A stretch of 64,000 nt of DNA from Pirellulales bacterium (GTDB lineage: Bacteria > Planctomycetota > Planctomycetia > Pirellulales > JACPPG01). The notes beneath the pieces are model-generated. The model saw nothing but the letters and a program-made list of their open reading frames with translations. It did not search any database and was not told the DNA's origin. A program made the position numbers and the translations under genes. Every line of letters starts with the position of its first letter. The first letter of the stretch is position 1. Positions 1 through 8,045 of this stretch are shown piece by piece. The stretch lies in the NCBI GenBank assembly GCA_036499395.1, contig DASYDW010000139.1, positions 1 through 64,000 of the forward strand, read 5' to 3'.

Positions 1-191
1 TCGCCGATTTGCAGGTTTGCGATCTCGCTGGCGCGCAAGCCGCAACAGGCCGCCAGGCGGAAGACGACCAAATTCAGCCGTGTGCTTCGTGAACGAGGCG
101 CCTTGCGTGCCAGTTCCGCCAGTACCGTGCCGAGTTCGCGGCGGGTCAGAATCTTCGTCGGGTCGAGTGCTCGCGGTCGATAAGTATGCAT
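1..191 (-). CDS. Tyrosine recombinase (phage integrase family), N-terminal part, cut by the window edge
   Basis: Reading leftward from an ATG at 191, 63 codons stay open to the window edge. The visible residues include TRRELGTVLAELARK and then LAACCGLRASEIANLQIGD, which matches the start of the catalytic domain of tyrosine recombinases (helix followed by GLRxSEIxxL). The Arg in GLRASEI is the first catalytic Arg of the family. There is no N-terminal SAM-like arm-binding domain before the catalytic part, so either the protein is a short form or the true start lies elsewhere. It is the left-most visible gene of the mobile element and points away from it. The remaining catalytic residues lie outside the window, so activity cannot be judged. 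Confidence 0.72.
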   Translation of the reverse strand, partial: MHTYRPRALDPTKILTRRELGTVLAELARKAPRSRSTRLNLVVFRLAACCGLRASEIANLQIG

Positions 192-569
192 TGAAACTCC
201 CCTTAGTCGAATTGCCAGCAAAAAGCCCTTAGCACGTCCGACTTTCTCGGACGCCTGGACAGTCAGTACCTCTGGCTTCTTCGGAAGGCAAGCGAACTCG
301 GACCCAGTTCGCCCATTGTGGGTCCGAACTCGTAGAAGGACGATTTCGGTCGACCTAAACGATGACGGACTCAGCCCGCATATTCCGCCACTCAGATGCC
401 GTCGTGCTAATGATAAAGCCGTATGGAATCAGCAGATTCTTTTTGCATTCCGCGGTTAAGCGCTTGATGTTTTCCCGTCCGCATGGCTCCTGTGTCCTGC
501 TCGCGCTGGCAGGTGGTTTGTCGATCGTTCGGCGGCCTGCGAAGCGCGACAGCATTCAGGAGACGAAAC
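192..569. other. Divergent intergenic region of the mobile element
   Basis: This 378-base gap separates the leftward recombinase fragment from the rightward HARE-HTH gene. It contains two inverted repeats, a 7-bp-stem hairpin at 235-253 and a 9-bp-arm inverted repeat at 298-327. I see no convincing coding potential; overlapping reading frames on both strands are short and resemble nothing known. Confidence 0.5.
298..327. repeat. Inverted repeat, possible operator
   Basis: TCGGACCCA at 298-306 is exactly complementary to TGGGTCCGA at 319-327, with a 12-base loop. No T-run follows, so it does not look like a terminator. The octamer CGAACTCG also recurs on both sides (294-301 and 325-332). Its place between two divergent genes suggests a protein-binding site, but that is inference. 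Confidence 0.4.
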
Positions 570-953
570 ATGTCCACGAAGAAAAAGGCCGTCGCGAAGG
601 CCCGTGCAAAACCGAAGACCCGAGACGAAGCGCCAGTTTCCGTACCCACACTGGAGACGAACGCCTCGCCGCCTCCAGCGCCTACAAAGCCCAATCCAAA
701 GAAGCGCAACGAGTCGAAGCCAAAACGATTGAGTGCGCTGGATGCCGCGGCAATGGTACTGGCCGAAGCCGGCCAACCGCTGACCACGCGTGAGATGGTC
801 GAAGCGATGGCTTCCAAGGGCTATTGGACGAGCCCAGGCGGCAAGACGCCACATGCGACGCTCTACAGCGCCATCTTGCGCGAAATCGGTGCGAAGGATA
901 AAGCTGTTCGATTTGTGAAGATCGAGCGCGGCAGGTTCGCCGCCAACAGGTAG
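570..953 (+). CDS. HARE-HTH domain protein
   Basis: A 127-residue protein with a Lys/Pro-rich basic tail (residues 1-53) and a C-terminal winged-helix domain (about 54-125) with the HARE-HTH pattern: SALDAAAMVLAEAGQPLTTREM, then TLYSAILREI, then VRFVKIERGRFAA. HARE-HTH domains are known from ASXL proteins, the RNA polymerase delta subunit and restriction or DNA-modification proteins, and are predicted to bind DNA or chromatin-like targets. The start at 570 was chosen over an in-frame upstream start because AGGAG at 558-562 sits 7 bases before it. It is read in the opposite direction to the terminase genes. A regulatory or DNA-modification role within the element is inference. Confidence 0.7.
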   Translation: MSTKKKAVAKARAKPKTRDEAPVSVPTLETNASPPPAPTKPNPKKRNESKPKRLSALDAAAMVLAEAGQPLTTREMVEAMASKGYWTSPGGKTPHATLYSAILREIGAKDKAVRFVKIERGRFAANR

Positions 954-976
954 GCCGTCACCAGTCTCTGCTCCCG

Positions 977-1010
977 ACGCCCACGTTGGCCCACGCGTGG
1001 GCGTTTTCTT
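977..1010 (+). terminator. Rho-independent terminator after the HARE-HTH gene
   Basis: ACGCCCACG (977-985) pairs with CGTGGGCGT (996-1004), followed by a T-rich stretch. It lies 24 bases after the HARE-HTH stop codon and only makes sense for rightward transcription, since the opposite strand has no T-run. Confidence 0.65.
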
Positions 1011-1110
1011 GTTGGTGTGCCCTTTGCGGCAGGGCGGGGAACACCCCGACACGGTGCGAACACGGCCACGACGTGGCAATCCTGCGACGAAGCTGCGAGC
1101 CTCGACCTGA

Positions 1111-2646
1111 CTACCGCCTGCGGTGTCCCAAGCGGATATGCTCGTCGCCGCGGCGCTCAATAAAAATGCCGTGACGTCTTGGATCTGGACGTGGAAGATG
1201 CAGGAACTCCGGCGCACAATTTGCGCCCGCGTACCGCGCCAGTCGAGCGAACGCACCGGACGAGGCATCGACCTGGTCGTCATTACGACCGTTGGGAAAA
1301 ACGCAGAGTTCATGGATATACGCATCATTCCAGGACCCCGCCACCAGGCAGACGTTGTTAATGCCGCACTGGGAAGCAAGGGGCTGGGCGCGAACTATCT
1401 TGGCTCCGGTTGGGCGGTCGAAGATTACGGTATGACCTGCCAGCCGTCGTCCCAGATACTCTGTAACGCTCTTGCCGGCTGAACCGGGCTCCTGTTCCAG
1501 CACGATTTCCACGAACTGCCCGTCAGTTTTGGCCGTTTGCTGAATGATGGCATCGCGTTGGGTGGGATTCCAACGTCCGCGTCGTACATCCTCGATATAG
1601 AACGTTCCCGTCTCATCGCGGCTCATGAGTACGCCGCAGGTGTAATCTCCTTCGATGGAAGCTGCGAGATCCCAGTAGCGGACCCGTCGCACACAGCCTT
1701 GAGGACCGACGGGCACGATCCGAAACCAGGACCGCTGAAACAATCCACCGTCGAGCGGCGCCGGACGCTGCTGCAACTGGCCGGCCGTACCGTAGAGTCC
1801 CAGGCGACGCTTGAGTTCTTGGACCGCCGGCCAGGGAAAACGGGTCGGACACAATAGTGCATTTTCTTTCTGGCGAGGATCTTGCCAGCCTACGGACGTC
1901 GTGCAGCGGCGCCCTGGCTCGAATTCCATCGGCAGGCAGAGATGTTCGTATCCCCCTTGTTCGAGGAGGTGCCCCGCCAGGTCCCGTTCGTGCAAACGCT
2001 GCATCACGACGACATGGCAAACGGTTCGCGGATCGTTGCCGCGGGTCGACATGGACTGATCCCACCAATGAAGCACCGCTTCGCGCTGCGTATCGCTTTC
2101 CGCTTGCGTTACGTTGTGGGGATCGTCGGCCACAATGAAGTCACCTCCTTCGCCGGTTCCCACACCGCCGGTGGAACTGGCCAGGCGAAAGCCGGTCTTG
2201 TCATTGTCGAAGCGAGTTTTTTGGTTCTGGTCGTCACGAAGGGCGAATCGGTCACCCCAGCGGCGCCGGTACCAGGTCGACTGGATAATGTCGCGGCAAT
2301 GCAAGGAATCTCGCAACGACAAATGATGGGCATAACTGGCGAACAGCCACCGCGTATGCGGTCGCGTAGTCCACACCCAAGCCGGCCAAAACACGCTCAC
2401 TAATAGGCTCTTCATGCAACGCGGTGGGATATTAATGACCAGCCGTCGAATCTGCCCGCGGGTGCATGCTTCGAGATGGTCACAAACGGCCCGCACATGC
2501 CAAGTCGAAACCAACCGAGTTCCTGGCTCGACGACGGGCCACGCCTCGACGACGAAATCAAACAGGCTCTTCTCGCACAATAGCGTGGTCGCGGCGTCCA
2601 GGTAGCGGGGGTCAATCGATTCGGTCATCGGCGATTGTTTGATCAT
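1111..2646 (-). CDS. terL: Phage terminase large subunit
   Basis: A 511-residue DNA-packaging motor. The N-terminal ATPase half has a deviant Walker A (INIPPRCMKS, about residues 71-80), a Walker B (GGDFIVADDPHN, about 168-178) and a coupling-type segment around VVMQRLHERD. The C-terminal RNase H-like nuclease has the expected acidic residues: YWDLAAS (D326), the LEQEPGSAGKS segment (around 383-393) and NDDQVDASSGAF (D456, D457 and D460). All key residues are present, so it looks intact. The start at 2646 overlaps the end of the small-subunit gene by 35 bases; an alternative ATG at 2628 reduces this to 17. No portal, capsid or tail gene follows it downstream, which is unusual for a complete phage and typical of a satellite or remnant. 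Confidence 0.88.
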   Translation of the reverse strand: MIKQSPMTESIDPRYLDAATTLLCEKSLFDFVVEAWPVVEPGTRLVSTWHVRAVCDHLEACTRGQIRRLVINIPPRCMKSLLVSVFWPAWVWTTRPHTRWLFASYAHHLSLRDSLHCRDIIQSTWYRRRWGDRFALRDDQNQKTRFDNDKTGFRLASSTGGVGTGEGGDFIVADDPHNVTQAESDTQREAVLHWWDQSMSTRGNDPRTVCHVVVMQRLHERDLAGHLLEQGGYEHLCLPMEFEPGRRCTTSVGWQDPRQKENALLCPTRFPWPAVQELKRRLGLYGTAGQLQQRPAPLDGGLFQRSWFRIVPVGPQGCVRRVRYWDLAASIEGDYTCGVLMSRDETGTFYIEDVRRGRWNPTQRDAIIQQTAKTDGQFVEIVLEQEPGSAGKSVTEYLGRRLAGHTVIFDRPTGAKIVRAQPLASQCGINNVCLVAGSWNDAYIHELCVFPNGRNDDQVDASSGAFARLARYAGANCAPEFLHLPRPDPRRHGIFIERRGDEHIRLGHRRR

Positions 2647-3199
2647 CGTCCTTAGTCTCCGTTCCTTGAGTTAATGCCAACTGACGGTCGCGCACGCGTT
2701 TGAGCGCCCGCAGTTCAATCACGCTCAATGTGGCGACGGCAAGTCGGTAAGGTTCCTGGCCGTTTGGCATGACAGGCGCAATTTTCGTCGGAGCATCAAG
2801 GCCGAGCATGGTGCGGCGGGCCGCATTGCATTTCAGGATGATTTCCAACATCCGTGGATCACCATGGCGGTTCCTGACACTTTTACGTGTCTGCTGGTTG
2901 CCACCATCTCCGTTGATGACCGCCGATTGCGCGGGCTTTTGCGATTGCTCCCAAGCTGCCCAGGCTTCCCGTTCAACGCGATCGAGCTTTTGCAATTCTT
3001 CGGCTTGAGCCAGATCGAAATCCCGAACGGCCGAATCACGCCATTCTCGGCGGACGTACTTTAAGTCGTCACAAACCGTCGATTGATCGACGCCCACGCG
3101 CTCGGCGATCGAGGATTGGGTCCACCTCTGCAGATAGAGGTCGGCGACCTGGCGGCGGCGCTGCGCGATGGCCAACTTCTTATTGGCAGGCACGGGCAT
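2612..3199 (-). CDS. Putative terminase small subunit (HTH protein)
   Basis: A 195-residue protein with an N-terminal helix-turn-helix (about residues 14-55: RRRQVADLYLQRW, then IAERVGVDQSTVCDDLKYV), a central charged helical part and a C-terminal segment with MLGLDAPTKI. This layout, and its position immediately before and overlapping the terminase large subunit, match small terminase subunits that recognise packaging sites. The HTH is clear. Small-subunit identity rests on gene order and the LGLDAP-type segment, and a different DNA-binding protein is possible. It begins 30 bases downstream of the methyltransferase stop, consistent with one leftward transcript. Confidence 0.66.
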   Translation of the reverse strand: MPVPANKKLAIAQRRRQVADLYLQRWTQSSIAERVGVDQSTVCDDLKYVRREWRDSAVRDFDLAQAEELQKLDRVEREAWAAWEQSQKPAQSAVINGDGGNQQTRKSVRNRHGDPRMLEIILKCNAARRTMLGLDAPTKIAPVMPNGQEPYRLAVATLSVIELRALKRVRDRQLALTQGTETKDDDQTIADDRID

Positions 3200-3229
3200 T
3201 TATGGAATCTCTAGAAATGGGCATGGTGA

Positions 3230-4567
3230 CTAGGAACTGCACGCTGCGGCTGGCCGGAGATCGTTTCTGTCACCACGCGCCAATTCGGCCTTTCGCCCGG
3301 TGAATTTCTCCCAGCGCTCGACGATGACATCGCAATACAAGGCATCAAGTTCCATCAGAAAGGCATGCCGACCCGTTTGCTCAGCGGCGATCAGTGTGCT
3401 GCCGCTACCTCCGAACAGATCGAGCACGTTCTCGCCTTCGCGTGATGAATACCGCATGGCCCGTACGGCTAGCTCAGTCGGCTTTTCGGTCAAATGAACC
3501 ATCGATTGTGGATTCACCTTTTTGACGCTCCACACGTCAGTGGCGTTAGTCGGACCAAGCCACTGATGTGCAGCACCTTCTCGCCAGCCGTAGAAGCACC
3601 ATTCGTGATTGCCCATGAAATCTTTGCGAGTCAGCACGGGATGCTCTTTGACCCAGATGATGGCCTGGGAGAAATAAAGGCCCGTCGCCTTGAGCACAGG
3701 GGGATAGTTCGCGCAGTTCGCGTAGCCGCCCCAGATGTAGAAACCACGGCCGGGCGCTAAGACACGTGCCATGTTGCCAAACCAGTCTGCCAGCAACTGA
3801 TCGAACGCCTCGTCCGTCACGAAGTCGTTGGCGAGGGGACGATCCTTGGGGCGTAGCTTCCTGCTAGTCGGCTTGGCCTTCCCAGGATGTCGAGCGACGT
3901 CCAGCGATTGATGATGCTTTGGGCCGGCGAACGACGACAGCCCTGCGGCAATCGCATTGTTGGAGCGTGGTTCAACTTTGACGTTGTACGGCGGATCCGT
4001 ATTCACCAGGTGGATGATTGCGCCCCCAAGCAGCCGGTCGACGTCCTCTGGCTTACTCGAGTCGGCGCACAGTAATCGATGATTGCCGAGGATCCACAAG
4101 TCCCCCGGGTGTGTAGTCGCCTCATCGGGAGGTGCTGGAATGTCATCGGGATCACAGAGGCCTTCCACCAAATCGGGATTGAGCAGCTTCGCCAACTCAT
4201 CTTGCTCGAATCCCAGCAGTCCGAGATCGAAATTCAACGCCTGCAGTTCGGCCAACTCAATTGGCAACAGCTCCGGATCCCATTCGGCCAAGCTGGCCGA
4301 CTGATTGTCGGCGATGCGGTATGCCTTAATCTGCTCCGCCGAGAGATCTGTGGCCACATGGACCGGTACCTCGTCGAGGCTAAGCCGCTGCGATGCCTTC
4401 CACCGGGTATGACCACAGATGATGACGCCTTCACTATCTACCACAATCGGCTGGCGAAAGCCGAACGCACGGATCGATGCTGCGACGGCATCAACCGCGT
4501 CGTCATTGAGGCGGGGATTGCTCGGATAGGGCTTGATATCGGTTAACTTGCGCAGCTCGATCTTCAT
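3230..4567 (-). CDS. ParB-domain / DNA methyltransferase fusion
   Basis: A 445-residue protein. Residues 1 to about 95 form a ParB/Srx-like N-terminal domain (LTDIKPYPSNPR, GHTRWKASQRL, ADNQSASLAEWD). Residues about 150-445 form a beta-type DNA amino-methyltransferase: the catalytic DPPY box at 191-194 precedes the SAM-binding FGGSGS at 385-390, with HLTEKPTELAVRAM near 358. Such fusions are common in phages and integrative elements and methylate adenine-N6 or cytosine-N4. No restriction endonuclease is visible nearby, so protection from host restriction or marking of element DNA is more likely than a restriction-modification pair; that is inference. Its start (ATG at 4567, GGAG about 10 bases upstream) lies just beyond the iteron array. 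Confidence 0.88.
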   Translation of the reverse strand: MKIELRKLTDIKPYPSNPRLNDDAVDAVAASIRAFGFRQPIVVDSEGVIICGHTRWKASQRLSLDEVPVHVATDLSAEQIKAYRIADNQSASLAEWDPELLPIELAELQALNFDLGLLGFEQDELAKLLNPDLVEGLCDPDDIPAPPDEATTHPGDLWILGNHRLLCADSSKPEDVDRLLGGAIIHLVNTDPPYNVKVEPRSNNAIAAGLSSFAGPKHHQSLDVARHPGKAKPTSRKLRPKDRPLANDFVTDEAFDQLLADWFGNMARVLAPGRGFYIWGGYANCANYPPVLKATGLYFSQAIIWVKEHPVLTRKDFMGNHEWCFYGWREGAAHQWLGPTNATDVWSVKKVNPQSMVHLTEKPTELAVRAMRYSSREGENVLDLFGGSGSTLIAAEQTGRHAFLMELDALYCDVIVERWEKFTGRKAELARGDRNDLRPAAACSS

Positions 4568-4627
4568 ATTTCAGTAACTCCATTTAGATTCGGGCACCAA
4601 AAAGCGAACAGTGCTCAACTGCATATA

Positions 4628-4946
4628 GCGGAACGTTGCGGTACGTTTGCCCTAGGGATTAAATAACCCGCGTGCAATTGCGCATGACCAGATGCGCTCG
4701 CACAAGCGCGGATATGCTCAAAAGGTTCCGCAACGTCTCGCAGGATGACATATCTGTCCAATTTCGTTGTGGTTAAGGTGCGGAACGTTGAGGTCGGGCG
4801 ACGTTCCTTAAACGTTCCGCGCACCAGGCAAACGTTCCGCAATCTCGGTGACGTAGACCGCGTAGGTCGCGCCGTTCCGGTCGTCATCCTTGTTGAACGT
4901 TGCCTCGCGGTCATCACACAGAGGAAAACGTTCCGCAACGTACCGT
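4628..4946. repeat. Iteron-like array, candidate replication origin
   Basis: The 10-mer GCGGAACGTT occurs exactly at 4628-4637 and 4780-4789, and as its complement AACGTTCCGC at 4811-4820, 4831-4840 and 4927-4936. Copies with one change occur at 4638-4647 (in tandem with the first), 4722-4731 and, on the complement of the 4638 variant, 4937-4946. A hairpin with 6-bp arms (GCGCAT at 4680-4685, ATGCGC at 4692-4697) and an A/T-rich stretch near 4655-4670 lie between the copies. The right half runs into the 3' end of the primase-helicase gene. Clustered short repeats next to a replication primase-helicase resemble origins of phage satellites such as SaPIs. The repeats are seen directly; origin function is inference. 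Confidence 0.6.
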
Positions 4947-7495
4947 CCGGCCAGAATACCCATTCGGGTTGCTTTGGAGCGAGATGTGCCTGCTCCCAAC
5001 TGCTCGCAAAGTAATCCGTGCTTGATCGCGAGATCGGCTAGCTCGGCTGCAGTCCATTTGCCTTGGAGATGCTGGGCCAGAACCGATACGAGTTCTGCGA
5101 AGTCGCGTTGCGTATCGTCGAGCTCTCTGGCGGACTCCGCGACATTGCTCAGAAAGTCGGGCTCGCCGTTGAATAGCAAAATCCCCCCGACCGTGTCGCC
5201 CCAGCCTCGTTTGTTGAACCGTGAGGCGGTTTTTGCCATCGGCATTCCAGCGGCCTTCCACCGCTCGACCATCCCGATCAACTCACCCAAGATTTGGACG
5301 CGATGCTCTATGACGAATGTTTCTGGGTCGACGATAACGAACTTGCGATGCGTCGGGTTACCCTCGTGGTGGAGATTGATCGTGACGCTGCGTTTGATTA
5401 AGTCGAGACTGACGTCAGGGATATTCGCGGTGATACAAAAACTGTGCGAGTTTTCGGCGCGGATCGAGGCAGACTGGCCCAGAAGTCGAAACGATAGGAT
5501 TGGGTCCGTGATCGATCGCTCGAGACAGGCTGATTCGATGCGTGGATTTCGGCCTCGGCTTTTCGCATTGTCGATAATGATCGTGGTGATGCCCCGACGC
5601 ACAATCGCACCGAGCCGTTTCTCGAACTCCTCGTCGTTAGGATTGTACGAAGCGGTTTCCGTCGAGTGACCGTCGCGAAGGATAGCAATGATCTGAGCGA
5701 GAATCGATTTCCCGAGCTCCGGTTGGTTGCCATTGAAAAGCGCAGCGGGCTTCGATCCGATGAATCTTGGAACCAGCAGTGGTGTGAGCAACAGCCCGAG
5801 ATAATTAGTGCGATCGCCCGGAGACTTAAAGCAGAAATCACTGAGCAACGCGTCGAGCTGCTTGGTGTCGTCTCTGGGTTCGACTGTAGGTCCTGCGTAA
5901 TAGATGCCCGATTGCGAGTCGTATCCCGGGGTGACCAACCGCCAATCCTGGCTGAAAACCGGATTGCGAGTGAACAGCGTGATAACCGGCAGGCGACCGC
6001 GCTCGACATGGTGATGGAGCCACGTATTTGCATACGCCGCTGGGAGTGGCCTGTATTCCCCGGTGTCACCATCAATGAAATAAAACTCGACATGTTGGTT
6101 GAGGAGTCCCGCCAGTTCAGCTGGCGCGAGCAACGGTAAGATCCGCTCACCATTGATTGCAACCAACTGGTCGGCTCGGCTGAAGCAGTTGCCGGCTGCT
6201 AACAGCTTGTCGGTCACTTGGCGGAGCGATTCCGCGACTGGCATCGTCGCGGGGTCGATCACAATGGTCGGGCGTCGATTGACGGCGTCGTCACCCTCGT
6301 CAACTACAGTGTTACTCGTTTCACCGACCGCCGGAATCTCGTTCGGATTTGCGCGCCTTTGCAACTTCTCGAGCATCGCGGCGCGAACGTCAAATTCCGC
6401 CTTGGCCCAAGTGAGATCGAAGTAGCGCTGGCCCTGCTCGGCGAACTTGCCGACTTGAGCGACTTCCGACCATACTTCCTCCTTCGCGATGCCGTTATTA
6501 ATCGCATAACAGCAGACGGCGAAGTCGGCCTCGGATCGGGTGCCAGCTTCGGCGATGGCGCAAGCGGCGATTAACTCCGCAAGCTTGTCGGCTTTTGATG
6601 CGGCGATCCTTTTAGACTTAGGGAGCGGCATTGCCGCGATCTGCTTCGCCCGTTTAGTGTCGGGTGATGACGACTTGAATGGTTCAAAAGTTGTGAATGA
6701 GTACCTGCGCTGGGTGTCGATGTCGACGAGCGCTGTTGAGACTGCCTCAAGACCGTTTCGCTGGTCTTTGCGATTAAGGGTTCCTGGGATGCGAAGTAGA
6801 CGCGACAGGTCGGTGGTATGATCGCCGCCGACCGCGTCGGCGATTCCCGCCAACACATCTTGCACCAGCGTGGCGTTCGGACTGAGGCGGGAGATATGTC
6901 GGCGCTGATCCAAATATGCCTTGTCACCATTCTCGGCGATGTACTTGCGAGGTTTCTTTTGCCCCTCACGAGTCAGTGACCACTCGATTTCGACTGGTGG
7001 TGGATCGCCGGCGTCATCAATCTGAAATGGCGTATCTAGTAGCCAGTAAAGATGCACGCCATTGCCGCTATTCACGCTGATCGACGGCAATGGGAGCCCC
7101 GCCTTCAAGAGGCGGCTGTGAGCCTCTTCGACGGTCACATGATCGATGTCGGTCCACAGTGCGCGCACCGTCCGTATCTGCCAAGCCAAGTCATATTCGC
7201 CCTTATTGCCCACTCTCGGACAGACGCCGAAGAAGAGGTTGAGCCGTTCGTGTTCGGCGATACGCAGCAGGCGCCCCAGTGCGACCTTGATGAGATGCGG
7301 CACAGCCTTGCAGTAATTTGTGTTGGAATAATCGACGCGACTACGCTTCTTGCCATCCTCGGTCCACGTCTCGATCGGCCGAAACAGGATTGTGTCTGTT
7401 TCCGAAAAGAGCGCAGCGAGAAACGTTGCACCCATCTCGACCGCTGGATTAGAAGGTGCGACATAACGTTCTTCAAAGTTGCTTGCGCCATCCAT
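4808..7495 (-). CDS. Primase-helicase replication protein
   Basis: An 895-residue protein. The N-terminal part has archaeo-eukaryotic/RepB-like primase signatures: TDID (metal site, residues 116-118), SGNGVHLYWLL (His148) and LLRIPGTLNRKD (about 233-244). The C-terminal half is a P-loop helicase: Walker A GNQPELGKS (589-597), Walker B TTIIIDN (about 637-643) and a sensor-like ITANIPDVSLDLIKR. This pairing is typical of phage, satellite and plasmid replication proteins that start DNA synthesis at their own origin. The ATG at 7495 is preferred because GGAG lies 9 bases upstream; a GTG at 7510 has no such site. Its 3' end contains repeats of the iteron array, and its stop codon directly follows one copy. 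Confidence 0.8.
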   Translation of the reverse strand: MDGASNFEERYVAPSNPAVEMGATFLAALFSETDTILFRPIETWTEDGKKRSRVDYSNTNYCKAVPHLIKVALGRLLRIAEHERLNLFFGVCPRVGNKGEYDLAWQIRTVRALWTDIDHVTVEEAHSRLLKAGLPLPSISVNSGNGVHLYWLLDTPFQIDDAGDPPPVEIEWSLTREGQKKPRKYIAENGDKAYLDQRRHISRLSPNATLVQDVLAGIADAVGGDHTTDLSRLLRIPGTLNRKDQRNGLEAVSTALVDIDTQRRYSFTTFEPFKSSSPDTKRAKQIAAMPLPKSKRIAASKADKLAELIAACAIAEAGTRSEADFAVCCYAINNGIAKEEVWSEVAQVGKFAEQGQRYFDLTWAKAEFDVRAAMLEKLQRRANPNEIPAVGETSNTVVDEGDDAVNRRPTIVIDPATMPVAESLRQVTDKLLAAGNCFSRADQLVAINGERILPLLAPAELAGLLNQHVEFYFIDGDTGEYRPLPAAYANTWLHHHVERGRLPVITLFTRNPVFSQDWRLVTPGYDSQSGIYYAGPTVEPRDDTKQLDALLSDFCFKSPGDRTNYLGLLLTPLLVPRFIGSKPAALFNGNQPELGKSILAQIIAILRDGHSTETASYNPNDEEFEKRLGAIVRRGITTIIIDNAKSRGRNPRIESACLERSITDPILSFRLLGQSASIRAENSHSFCITANIPDVSLDLIKRSVTINLHHEGNPTHRKFVIVDPETFVIEHRVQILGELIGMVERWKAAGMPMAKTASRFNKRGWGDTVGGILLFNGEPDFLSNVAESARELDDTQRDFAELVSVLAQHLQGKWTAAELADLAIKHGLLCEQLGAGTSRSKATRMGILAGRYVAERFPLCDDREATFNKDDDRNGATYAVYVTEIAERLPGARNV

Positions 7496-7623
7496 GGGAG
7501 CATGCTCCACATTGCAGTGATCGATGCCTGCCTACTTCGGTGGCTGTTCCTACTAGCTCGATCACACGATATTTCACTTCCATACTATGAGAGTTCACGG
7601 CGGCGGTGGATATCGATTTGACA

Positions 7624-7677
7624 ACTCACATGCGCGGCATGTGCGCGAGCGCAAACGGACATGCGCCACACATGAGT
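7624..7677. promoter_or_regulatory. Possible operator with repeated ACATGC sites
   Basis: In the 232-base gap between the leftward primase-helicase and the rightward small gene, ACATGC or its complement occurs at 7628-7633, 7638-7643 and 7659-7664, with ACATG again at 7670-7674. The stretches 7624-7641 and 7660-7677 form an imperfect inverted repeat (13 of 18 positions). A TTGACA at 7618-7623 has no matching -10 box. A repressor site controlling both directions is inference. Confidence 0.35.
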
Positions 7678-7727
7678 TTCGCTGCGCACGCATTCTGCCT
7701 ATGACATGTCTGTGATCCGCATGAAGA

Positions 7728-8045
7728 ATGGCGCCCAAGATTACAGGCGAGACTCTCACAGCTGGTCGGCTGCTAACTCCAGTGACAATCTCCGTGCCAC
7801 CATCGCGTAAAATGACTGGACTTCGAGCGCCGACCGGGCATCATGGACCCGAGTTTGGTCTGATCGCCGCGCGACCGCTATCGACACGGTGGCTTTCGGG
7901 CGAGCGGATTGCCGAAGCTCGCCGCGTCTGGTCGAAGGCCTACGGGCGCGTGATCAGTGACGAAGAGGCCGTGGAGATCCTCACTAATATTCGCCGGCTC
8001 GCCGAGGTCGTGGTGCGAGCCGAAGAGGAGAAGCAGAGATCATGA
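7728..8045 (+). CDS. Small protein translationally coupled to the serine recombinase
   Basis: A reading frame of up to 105 residues whose TGA overlaps the ATG of the recombinase in the sequence ATGA (8042-8045), so the two are probably translated together. The C-terminal half (LSGERIAEARRVWSKAYGR, then VEILTNIRRLAEVV) is charged and helical. The N-terminal 28 residues look unlike coding sequence, and the real start could be the ATG at 7812, which also lacks a clear ribosome-binding site. I do not recognise the family. A recombination directionality factor or recombinase partner would fit the coupling, but nothing in the sequence proves it. Confidence 0.55.
   Translation: MAPKITGETLTAGRLLTPVTISVPPSRKMTGLRAPTGHHGPEFGLIAARPLSTRWLSGERIAEARRVWSKAYGRVISDEEAVEILTNIRRLAEVVVRAEEEKQRS

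Noticed and set aside
456..1379. Leftward 307-residue open frame over the HARE-HTH gene and the terminase end
   Set aside because: Arg/Ser/Ala-rich shadow of real genes on the other frames, with no domain character.
4680..4697. Terminator for the primase-helicase gene
   Set aside because: A 6-bp stem without a T-run on either strand; more likely part of the candidate origin.
7618..7646. TTGACA as a promoter for the small coupled gene
   Set aside because: No -10 box at 16-18 bases; the following sequence is GC-rich.
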